NCBI GenBank assembly: GCA_001599835.1
Contig: BCIC01000004.1
Location: forward strand, 2,035,814 to 2,099,813
Reading direction: 5' to 3'
Length of the DNA: 64,000 bases
From: Thermoascus crustaceus
Taxonomy: Eukaryota > Ascomycota > Eurotiomycetes > Eurotiales > Thermoascaceae
How positions within the stretch are numbered: position 1 is the first letter of the stretch; each line of letters starts with the position of its first letter. Under the pieces are notes generated by a model that saw nothing but the letters and a program-made list of their open reading frames with translations, had not been told where the DNA came from and made no database searches. The position numbers and the translations under genes were made by a program. Positions 55,950-64,000 of this stretch are shown piece after piece.

Positions 55950-56417
55950 ATGGAGAAGACACCAACACCACCTACTACATCTCACAGCAATCAATCAGCA
56001 TCCTGGGTGCCTGAGACACCTCATAATATCAGGGAATTGGAGCGTCAGACCCAGGCTCTTAAGCGCCTATTGAAACAGCATTCAAAGAGTCCACCAAGTC
56101 CAGCAAATCAAGCTCTTGATCAACTAGTTAAGGGCTGTCAGATTGCAATGCATAATGCAGTCCTTCTTGCACAGGAAAATAGGGAGCTGCAAGCTGCCAA
56201 TTAACGCCAAAAAAGGAAGAGAAATGAACCTAGATCCTATATAGCTACTGGGGGTATTCTAACAGGTGCAGAAGGACTGCAACGTGCTCAAGAAGCTGAT
56301 CAAAGACAGGAAGGGGTGGTTGAGCAGCCAGATCCACGGCCAGCTAAGCGGGCACCACCGCGATGCAGCACATGCAATATACTAGGTCATACTAGGGTGC
56401 AATACTCTAGGCGCTAA
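55950..56417 (+). pseudogene. C-terminal remnant of a pogo-type (Fot1/Tigger-like) transposase
   Basis: The frame reads WVPETPHNIRELERQTQALK, LLKQHSKSPPSPANQALDQL and VKGCQIAMHNAVLLAQENRE, then TAA (56202), then RQKRKRNEPRSYIATGGILT, and ends CSTCNILGHTRVQYSRR and TAA. This is the tail of pogo-superfamily DDE transposases, with a zinc knuckle Cx2Cx4Hx4Y whose last Cys has become Tyr (TGC to TAC). The TAA is likely a CAA-to-TAA change. Both are RIP-type changes. The DDE catalytic core and the left end are absent. Confidence 0.72.
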
Positions 56418-56986
56418 GCAATTGATATATAGTGTATATAGCTTCAATATTTGCTGCGTTGATAGTCTAATTGCAGTTTCAATAGATTTGGCGGTGGGTA
56501 GGTGGCCAGCTCGTTATATGGCCAGCTCGCTTATAGATTACGTTCGCATTGATGACTAATAACAGCGCTTAGTTAACTAACTAACTAGTTAACGTTATTT
56601 ATTCCGACCTATACAGGGATCGGCCCGACCGACAATCACATGAACCTGATAGGAAGTCAAAGTATTGCGCTGCCTCTTGTACAGACTTTGCATAAATATT
56701 GATAATTCCTTTCACTAACTAGGTTAAATTTGAATTTGTGTTTTCGATGTATCAGCTGGTGTATGCGCTTCCCTGCCTTTATGGGGTTGCGGGAGTGCAG
56801 ATCACCTCGATCTCTCGGAGATCCCGAGGCACTTCTGCTGCATGTCTTAAGGGCGGCTTTCAGCGCCACAGAGCTGCTGTTTATAATAGCTGAAAATATT
56901 TTCTCTCTTCCATCAACACAGTCCCCGGAGATAGAATACCAAACACAGGACATTCTACAGAGGTACGGGCTGCGATACATGCCAAA
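56418..56986. other. Intergenic region
   Basis: GGCCAGCTCG is repeated near 56512 and 56530, and TTAACTAACTAACTAG lies at 56573-56588, possibly the right edge of the transposon. The rest is the promoter of the reductase gene. No further gene. Confidence 0.4.
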
Positions 56987-58125
56987 ATGTCCCGGTCCAA
57001 CAAGCAGATCATCTACGTGAACACCCCGTCCCCCGCTATCGACCCGTCCCTATCCATGGGGACATTCGGTCTCAGGACGACATCTATCCCGGAACACATT
57101 CCGGATGACAAGGTCCTCGTCCGGGTGCACTATCTCTCCCTCGACCCCGCCATGCGCCAATGGCTTACGGCGAAGCGGTCGTACATCGCCCCCGTCGAGC
57201 GCGGCGCCATTATGCGCGGGAGCAGTGTTGCTCAGGTTCTCCGTTGGCAGCAACCTGCGCGACCGGTTCAAGGTCGGCGAATGGGTCATCGCGTATTCGG
57301 GTTGGCAGGAGTACGCGATTCTCGGTGCCAAAGAGGTCCAGAAGGTGGTCGTTCCCGAAGGATGTCGGCCCATGGATGCCATGACCGTGCTGGGCATGAC
57401 GGGGTTGACAGCCTACTTTGGGATGCTACACGTTGGAGCCGTCAAGCCCGGTGATACGGTCATCGTCTCCGGCGCCGCGGGAGCGACAGGCTCGGTTGCG
57501 GGCCAGATCGCGAAGATCAAGGGCGCCAAACGCGTTGTTGGCCTGGCAGGCTCCGCGGACAAGTGCGAGTTTCTGAAGAACGAGTTGGGCTTCGACGCTG
57601 CGATCAACTACAAGGACAGTGACTGGAAGAAGCAGCTGAAGGACGTGACGCCCGAGTACATCGATGTCTTTTTCGACAATGTCGGCGGGGAGATCCTGGA
57701 TGCGTGTCTTGCCCGCGCCGCGAGGAATGCTCGATTTGCTATCTGCGGCGCGATCAGTCAGTATAATGCGGCACAGCCCCGAGGGCCGGCGAATTATATG
57801 ATGGTCATCGTGAGTAAATCCTTGTGTTTTACGTTGTGCGAGCAGATTTTGACCTAAGGACGTTCATGTCATACAGTCTCAACGAGTTACAATGAAAGGT
57901 TTCATCGTCTTCGACTTTGCAAAAGAATACCCAACCGCACTGAGAGATCTAGGGAAATGGCTGGCTGAGGGCAAGATTAAGCGCAAAGAGCACATTATAA
58001 AGGGCGGCCTGGAGGCTGCGCCTCAGGGCCTGGTGAGCCTCTACGCGGGCGCAAATACGGGGAAGATGATGGTTGAGGTTGCTCCAGCGAGTGAAGCAGT
58101 GGGAGATTTGAATGCAAAGTTGTAA
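56987..58125 (+). pseudogene. NADP-dependent medium-chain reductase, frameshifted
   Basis: Start at 56987 (MSRSNKQIIYVNTPSPAIDP). The frame runs through VRVHYLSLDPAMRQW and GSSVAQVL to about 57240. It then shifts by one nucleotide: VGSNLRDRFKVGEWVIAYSG and the rest lie in the next frame. The remainder is normal: MTVLGMTGLTAYFGM, the nucleotide-binding VIVSGAAGATGSVAGQIAK, and FFDNVGGEILDACLARAARN. After an intron at 57810-57876 it continues FIVFDFAKEYPTALRDLGKW to the stop at 58125. The family is the zinc-free alkenal/prostaglandin reductase-like group. Coding length is 1072 nt, so one nucleotide is in excess near 57235-57245. It ends NAKL, a PTS1-like tail. Everything but the single shift is intact, so a recent mutation or sequence error are both possible. 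Confidence 0.72.
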
Positions 58126-58925
58126 TTGATCAGGAATAACGGATGTGGCCTCTGGTGTACTAGGTCCTAGTACGGTCTCAATTTCGAGGGCCTGATTTTG
58201 ATTAGATGAGGTGGCTATGGCGGCGGCAGCCAGAGCTTTGGCAGTGAAGTTGGAGGGCAACATCAAATCAACACCCCATGTCAGTGGGGCCTTACTAGGA
58301 ATCCTTCTGGGATCAACCGCAATACTATAGACAAAATATGACTATCAGTGCTATTGATGGCAAGAAAATGTCGTTGGGAACCAGAGCGTCGGATATGACC
58401 CCAAGCCGATAGGTCCTGGATGGCATTTCCGAAGATACGTCATGATGATTGATGCCCTGAACTCGTCAGCCTTCGCCTAAACTGGGGTATGTTTTCCAAT
58501 AAGGTACCTGGATATCTCCTGATTTTCTAGAGTTAACTGAATGGAGCAGCACATAGCATCTCCCTTGCACTTGCTGACGTACCCAATTGCCCCCAGATTG
58601 TTGAACTTACACGTCGGTCTACAGAACCACCAACGACAGCTGATACCGGAAGCCGTGGAAAGGCATCACGCCCCCTGCTCATATGCGAGGTTCATCTGAC
58701 TTCATAAGAACCCTGTTCAGACCAGGGCAAATATGTTCCTCCCAGGTGCACGTCACTGTGGCAGCCCCTTTAGCATTAAAACAGGCTGTCCGACTAGGAA
58801 ACTGCAAACCATCCAAATCCAGGATGTTCCACGCACTGCTTTCTCTCAGGCCTTTGAGATCGTTGATGCCATCACACCAGAATCCGGGCAACGTTAGAGG
58901 AGTACAGGTTTCGTCCGAGACAAGA
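58126..58925. other. Intergenic region
   Basis: Upstream region of the SDR. The SDR frame stays open back to 58683, but this part does not look like the family. No other gene. Confidence 0.45.
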
Positions 58926-59885
58926 ATGGATGCCCAACAAGACAATCAACGTTTTAAGGTCGAAGAACTTTTCAACGTCAAAGATAAAGGCAAGGGATTG
59001 TTTCAGGCTGGCCATTCGTTCAATGCTAACATTTCCGCAGTCGCGCTCGTCACCGGCGGTGGTTCTGGCATCGGCTTGATGGCCACCCAAGCGCTCGCAG
59101 TAAACGGCGCCAAGGTCTACATCGTTGGTCGGACAGAAGAAAAGCTCGATCGCGTTGCCGAACTCTACGGGAAAGACATTCCGGGGCAAATAATCCCCCT
59201 CACTGCCGACGTTTCGAAAAAGGAGTCCATTGCACAGCTCTACGACGAGTTCGCCAAGCGAGAGAAGTACCTCTCCATCCTCATCAACAACGCAGGCATA
59301 GCCGGTAGCAGCCAAACGTCCCGGCACCAAGATGTGAATGATCTCCGCAAGAGCCTTTTCGACGACCCGTCCGTTACGGTCGAGGACTGGGAGGAAGTCT
59401 ACCGGATCAACGTCTGCCAGCTGTACTTCATGACGGCCGCTTTCTTGCCACTTCTGCAGAAGGGGAGCGAGGAGCACCATGGCTGGAGCAGCACCGTACT
59501 CAACACCTCGTCCATCTCGGGCATAGTCAAGATCTCCCAGAACCACTTCAACTACAACACGTCCAAGTCCGCGGCCGTCCACCTGACAAAGATGCTCGCG
59601 CACGAGGTCTACGCGTCCAAGCTGAAGATCCGCATCAACAACATCGCTCCGGGAGTCTTCGCCAGCGAGATGACCACCCTCACGAGCGACGAGAAGCAGA
59701 AGAGCTTCCTCCCCAAGTACGATTATCCGGATATCGTGCCAGGGTCGGAAAAGGTGCCCGCCGACCGGCCCGGGCACGAACGGGACATGGGCAATGCGGT
59801 CCTCTTCGCGGTGACGAACCAGTACCTGAACGGACACACGCTCGTGGTGGACGGAGGGTTCGTTCTCTCCGCCGGTTCCGTTTAG
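58926..59885 (+). CDS. Short-chain dehydrogenase/reductase
   Basis: One exon, 319 residues from ATG 58926. The Rossmann motif is LVTGGGSGIGLMATQAL, then INNAGIAG. The catalytic set is the Ser of LNTSSISGIVK and the pair in FNYNTSKSAAVHL (YxxxK), then NNIAPGVFASEM. The C-terminus GHTLVVDGGFVLSAGSV is typical of classical SDRs. It uses NAD(P)(H) on an alcohol or carbonyl whose identity cannot be read here. An in-frame upstream ATG at 58683 would add 81 residues with no match to the family, so I prefer 58926. It lies head-to-tail with the frameshifted reductase. Confidence 0.88.
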   Translation: MDAQQDNQRFKVEELFNVKDKGKGLFQAGHSFNANISAVALVTGGGSGIGLMATQALAVNGAKVYIVGRTEEKLDRVAELYGKDIPGQIIPLTADVSKKESIAQLYDEFAKREKYLSILINNAGIAGSSQTSRHQDVNDLRKSLFDDPSVTVEDWEEVYRINVCQLYFMTAAFLPLLQKGSEEHHGWSSTVLNTSSISGIVKISQNHFNYNTSKSAAVHLTKMLAHEVYASKLKIRINNIAPGVFASEMTTLTSDEKQKSFLPKYDYPDIVPGSEKVPADRPGHERDMGNAVLFAVTNQYLNGHTLVVDGGFVLSAGSV

Positions 59886-60926
59886 ACATGTCGTCAGTAG
59901 TCGCGACGCATACCTGTGGTGGCTCTTAATATTCGATTGTGTATAAGTAGAACCTGTTGTTAAGCCCTAGTAATACCAGCTTTCAATTCCCAGAAATAGA
60001 TTCACTGTACTACATAAAGCGTAATTCCAGCGTACTCGCCTTCAATCCGATATGACGCCGTTGTGAGTGAAAGCTGTCGATCCGAATCTCTTAACCTGCT
60101 GATCATCTGAGCCCACGACGATATTTATAGAGCACTGTGCATGTTCTTTCGCTGTGTTGGGCTTATCCTTGGTACATGTAACTTTCCCACCTCGAGAGAC
60201 TACATTAAGCTATTCCTTGGCTATTTCTTGGCTTGGATCGATCGACGAAAGACAGCATCAATTTGCCCAATGGGTATCATCTAGATATGTACTTTTCCAC
60301 TACCTCGATAATAATCCAGTTAATCTCGACTCTGATGTCCCTTTTGCTAAACTAAGCCTATATCCGATGTTATTGAGGCTGCGCTCCTAACTCTGACGCG
60401 TTTTAGTATGGAGATATCGTCACGGACGAGTCTGTGATAGCAGCTCTTCACTGCAACACTTCTAATGCGGTTTAAGATAAAGCTCTCTGCGCTTTTACAC
60501 TTGTAGGTTTTGAAGTAACCAGTCCTAAAGATACCCGGGGACACCCTTTGGTAGTTGCTAACACAGCATCTGGACGACGGAACAACCCCTAACGCCAACA
60601 GCCCTAACCGCATATCTACTTCTGGAAGAACAACGACGACGACTTTGTGAATGGTAATGAAATCCCACAAAAAGAATTTCGAAATAAAAAAAACCATCAC
60701 TGCAGACCCCGGGACTACGCTAACCGCGTCTGCATGCCTGCCTCCTTTCAGGTAAAAAAAAACCGCGTTTTCACACGACCCCAACGTATCACCTACTAAC
60801 TGCTCCTACAGACATATCGACTTCGAGCGGTCTAATTTTCCTTCTTGCTTCTTCTTAAAACATCTTAATATCTTATCTACTTTGTTTCTTCTACTTCCAG
60901 AGAAAGAACCCCATGGGGAAGCAACA
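59886..60926. other. Intergenic region
   Basis: 1 kb between the SDR and the DUF3716 gene. AT-rich with A-runs near 60687 and 60757. CT-rich leader at 60838-60900. No gene seen. Confidence 0.45.
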
Positions 60927-61788
60927 ATGAGTTCTTCTAAGCCTTCCTCCGCACCCAAAGCTGCAAAAGCCAACTCAGCCCCTACGAAAAGTAAACCTAC
61001 CTACCCCTGGTCAACCCCTGCATCCACCAAACTCGCAACTCTTCCTGTTATACGTGAGGTGGCACTCCGCCGCGGTGCCAACTTCACTGGAAACAGTGTC
61101 ATCGGCCAGGAATCATTCCTTGCCCAGGCAGCTGGGATTCGGAACAAGCCTGCATGCCGCAGCTGTGCAAAGGGAGCAGGACCCTTTGCCAAGTGTGTTT
61201 CGGTGGAGGGGTTTTTTAAGGGTAGTTGTGCGAACTGCCATTATCAGTTCAAGGCATGTTCGTTGCAATGTATGTGGATGGATGAGGTTTACTACGTTAT
61301 AGTTCGAAGATAGCGTTGATTGTCGACTGACCAACATGTTTATTCTCTTTCCAGCTGCCTCAACCAGCTCTACTACCACCGCCGAGTTCCCAGAGCTCTA
61401 TCCTGTTCCTGCTACTCCTCCTCGTCCCCGTCCCAGGGCTACTAAGCCTTTACCTCGGCCTGCTGCTCCTAAGTCCAAACCGCAGGTTGCTGCTTCTGCT
61501 CCGGGCCCCTCTGGCTCCGGTTCAAGCTCCAGCTCGAGCTCTGGATCCCCCGACCCTACCTCGTCCAGCCGCAAGAGGAAGAGGGTTGACGAGGACGACG
61601 TCGACCTGACAGAGGCGCGGCGATTTAGACGCAAGATTTTAAGAGTCGCAGAGGCAGCTGAAAAGCTATCAGACTCTATGTACGAGTGGGCGGACCGGCA
61701 TGCGCTTGAGAATGGCCTCGACTTGGAGACGGGCGGCGAGAGCTCGGAGGATGAGTTTTTCGACTCGACATCTGACCTCCGGCATTGA
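60927..61788 (+). CDS. DUF3716 zinc-binding-type protein
   Basis: Exons 60927-61269 and 61355-61788 (intron 85 nt) give 258 residues. The middle has RGANFTGNSVIGQESFLAQA and then CRSCAKGAGPFAKCVS...GSCANCHYQFKACSLQ (about residues 78-115). This is the six-cysteine DUF3716 core common in Aspergillaceae, often in lineage-specific multigene sets. The C-terminal half is a Pro/Ser-rich linker with RKRKRVDEDDVDL and a charged helix. The function of the family is unknown. The cysteine pattern suggests a metal site. ATG 60927 is chosen over the upstream in-frame codon because the residues before it are not typical. Confidence 0.8.
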
Positions 61789-62900
61789 TGCTCTGATCCA
61801 TGGATGTGACTGCTGGTGGGATTTGTTACTTAAGGAAGGAGGATGATCGCGCGTCAGTTGGAATTGGGGAGTTGTCGAGAGACAAGATACGATAGATTAG
61901 GTAGATGGGTGAAGAGTGACTAGAGATGGACTGGATTGTTTGGAATGGGCCTGTCTAGAGCGGGTACCTGTGTTCTACTGACAGGTGTGATTTTGTGATA
62001 GTGAAAGCGAAACAATTAATCTTCTCCCAGACGCAGCCCAGGTTACTGTACAATCTGTTCGCCCAAGTAGGTAGCCTTCCATGCATGTGTTCTAATAAGC
62101 ACAAGCGGTCCTTCGAGGTAATTCGAGAAAAAAAAAACAAGAGCACTTTCCTTTTTTCTATCTCTTGTCAGCTTTCGTGGATCATACGTCCACCCGCTCC
62201 TAAGCTGCTCCATTCTGCAAACCAGTTGCGCACACGTCCATTTTGACGCTTTCTCTCCCTCTTTCTTCCATTCCTCCTCGAGAACACAGTGAGGAGATTC
62301 GGATCCCCCTGAGAGCTGATACTGCGAGCGAAAGGGCAAGACCTTTCGTGCCCAAATACCGTTCTCAGCGTTGGCCGAGAAACCTCTGTTTCCGTTACTT
62401 TTTTTGGGCTTTCCCTCTCTCAGCTGGCCCATCTCAAAGCATGCCATATGCTGTCGGAGAAGGCAGCAACAGCTCGTGATGTGCCGAGAGCAGGCTACGC
62501 CATGGTGATAAGAATGACACTGAAATGAAAGCAGGAACAGCGACATCCTCGAAATTGACGACCCTTACCTATTTTACAACGCCAATAATCAATGTCTCAC
62601 ACGCGCTGCAAAGTTGAGCTGGGAGTCAGCCGTCTAGCATCTTGTCTAGCCGCGCGAACTTTGGGCGATCTGACCTGGTACCTAGGTTTCTTTCATCTCC
62701 AAAAGCCGGATCACTCGCTTAAACTTGAACGCGTCGAGACGCGTCGGCCCGCGGAAGCGTGCTTGTCGAATAGTGCAGCTCTGGAGCACTCGGCCCCAAC
62801 GATTTTCCAGATGCCATCGTACTGTACGGAATACTCCGTAACTATTTGCTACTGCAGGAGGCTGCGGTTTGGCTAAATTGATATAAGGGCTAGCAAGCCA
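61789..62900. other. Intergenic region
   Basis: 1.1 kb without a supported gene. The 167-codon minus-strand frame at 62043-62546 has no domain features. The GC-rich part from 62620 may belong to the 5' region of the LINE that follows. Confidence 0.45.
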
Positions 62901-62970
62901 GGAGCGGAGGTGACACCGACATTACCACCTGACTTGCTTCGCAGAGCTCTGAGTCGGACACACAAAACTG

Positions 62971-64000
62971 ATGCCCACCATGGAGGAATGGCCGGATGTC
63001 AGGGTATTGGACACGGACCCCGTCATCGATCAAGCCACCGTTTTACAATTCCACTGCCGGAATATCATCGCACATGCGATGGTACATCACGACGAGCAGC
63101 CCCCCGCACGGTACTTGTTCGACTTTGCAGGGACCGTCAACGAAGTTATCTCTCGCATGTTGAACAACACCACAAGTTTGATGCAAGAGCTGCAAAAGCA
63201 GCAAAAGCTCAATGCCTTAGAGGCAGCCCTCGCGTCACTACCCGAGGACGCCCGCGTGCCGCTCGACCCCCCTCTCTCCATCCCAGACGCTTCGAACATG
63301 ACTGCCATATTGAGACCTCACGCAGCCGAGCTTGCCAGCAATGAGCTGAAGGTGCGCGGCTGTGCAATCGTTGGGCATATTGGAGCACATGCGGCGCCAC
63401 AGATACGGAAGATACTCTCAAAGCAAATAGCAGATATAGCCAGAATGGACAGTGCGACGCCACAGATCACCGCGGTACAGCAACGTGAAGAAATTACGCT
63501 CAAGGCCTGCGCTGCTCTCAAGTTGGAGATCCAACGCAGCCACGATCGACTATGGCGTGAGACCTGCGGGAAAAATGTCTGGGGGGTTGTTGTGCATGGG
63601 ATTGCCAAGGCATCGATGAACCTCGAGGACCAGGCCACGGTAATCGACTAGCTTTGCCAAGAGAACGGCCACCAATGGCAAGGAACCGATATAAAGACAG
63701 TCAGGTGGCTTTCCAGCAGCCGCGTAAGGAAAGTCTCGTCGACAGTGACCGAGTTCGCGACTCCAAAGACTGCGAATGAGGCCATCTTCCACGGCGTCCA
63801 ATGGAGGACCAAGAAGCACAAAGCTCAATACTATGACTGTGCAACTCGCATAACGCAGTGCTCCAAGTGCCAGCAATTTGGACACACGGGTTCTCAGTGC
63901 TGTAACACGCAAGCTTACGAATACTGCGCGCAGCCACACTCCGTCAGCAGGTGTCCGCAAAAAACTGAGGGATTGCCCCCTAAGTGTGCGAACTGCAAGA
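62971..64000 (+). mobile_element. Tad-like LINE, ORF1 (gag-like) 5' part, with a stop
   Basis: The frame opens at 62971 (MPTMEEWPDVRVLD), runs through a helical stretch (VNEVISRMLNNTTSLMQELQ), RGCAIVGHIGAHAAPQIRKI and VWGVVVHGIAKASMNLEDQ, then meets TAG at 63649-63651. It stays open beyond in the same frame: VRWLSSSRVRKVSSTVTEFA, FHGVQWRTKKHKAQYYDC, then zinc knuckle CSKCQQFGHTGSQC (Cx2Cx4Hx4C), a second Cys/His cluster and CANCK at the window end. This is the ORF1 layout of fungal LINEs of the Tad clade. The TAG is most simply a mutated CAG. The reverse transcriptase should lie past 64000. Confidence 0.75.

Noticed and set aside
57230..57250. A short intron to explain the reductase frameshift
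   Set aside because: The only GT..AG span there is 15 nt, far below a workable intron length.

Overview
The window looks like nuclear DNA of a filamentous ascomycete, most likely an Aspergillaceae species (Aspergillus or Penicillium type). The evidence is short 48-127 nt GT-AG introns, fungal-specific families (UstYa/DUF3328, DUF3716, BIG1, CSI2, a 161-residue tropomyosin, a sphingolipid C9-methyltransferase), a filamentous-fungal style U6 snRNA gene, and repeats carrying C:G to T:A changes like those left by repeat-induced point mutation (RIP). All splice sites were assigned by eye from donor, acceptor and reading frame; none is confirmed by transcripts.

Layout. 0-5.5 kb: the 3' end of an EXS-domain membrane protein, an F-box protein and a U6 snRNA gene. 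6.3-22.3 kb is an accessory, secondary-metabolism-like region: a peroxisomal (PTS1) acyl-CoA ligase, a UstYa-family oxidase with two HxxHC motifs, a 74-residue secreted precursor with Kex2 sites and two copies of a Trp-containing core (AEDGE-x-x-WRD), an aldehyde dehydrogenase, a rhodopsin-like integral membrane protein, a repeat block with two LTRs inside a ~23 bp minisatellite, and a copper amine oxidase. 22.9-32.1 kb is core genome: sphingolipid C9-methyltransferase, a securin-like unknown, tropomyosin, an RRP17-type nucleolar protein, BIG1 and a CSI2-like protein. 32.4-40 kb is a second, decayed accessory region: a frameshifted precursor with three ELYPYPDLGKIAVVD-type repeats, an intron-containing tRNA-Gly, a frameshifted UstYa-like gene, unrecognised degenerate coding fragments, an EGF-like secreted protein and an HNH-nuclease pseudogene. 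40.9-47.7 kb: mcm7 and pex1, divergent from a 324 bp promoter with an ACGCG cluster. 48-56.5 kb: an orphan reading frame, a large LCAT/lipase-like protein, a GPH-repeat stress-type protein and a pogo-type transposase relic. 57-64 kb: a frameshifted medium-chain reductase, an SDR, a DUF3716 protein and the 5' part of a Tad-like LINE running off the window.

The most interesting material is (i) the UstYa plus Kex2-repeat precursor pair at 8.3-11.2 kb, which has the form of a dikaritin-type ribosomal peptide (RiPP) locus with an unfamiliar core; (ii) a second, inactivated precursor/UstYa pair at 32.5-34.7 kb with a different core; and (iii) a tRNA-Gly(UCC) gene whose 57-nt insert lies between positions 32 and 33 and has spliceosomal-type borders.
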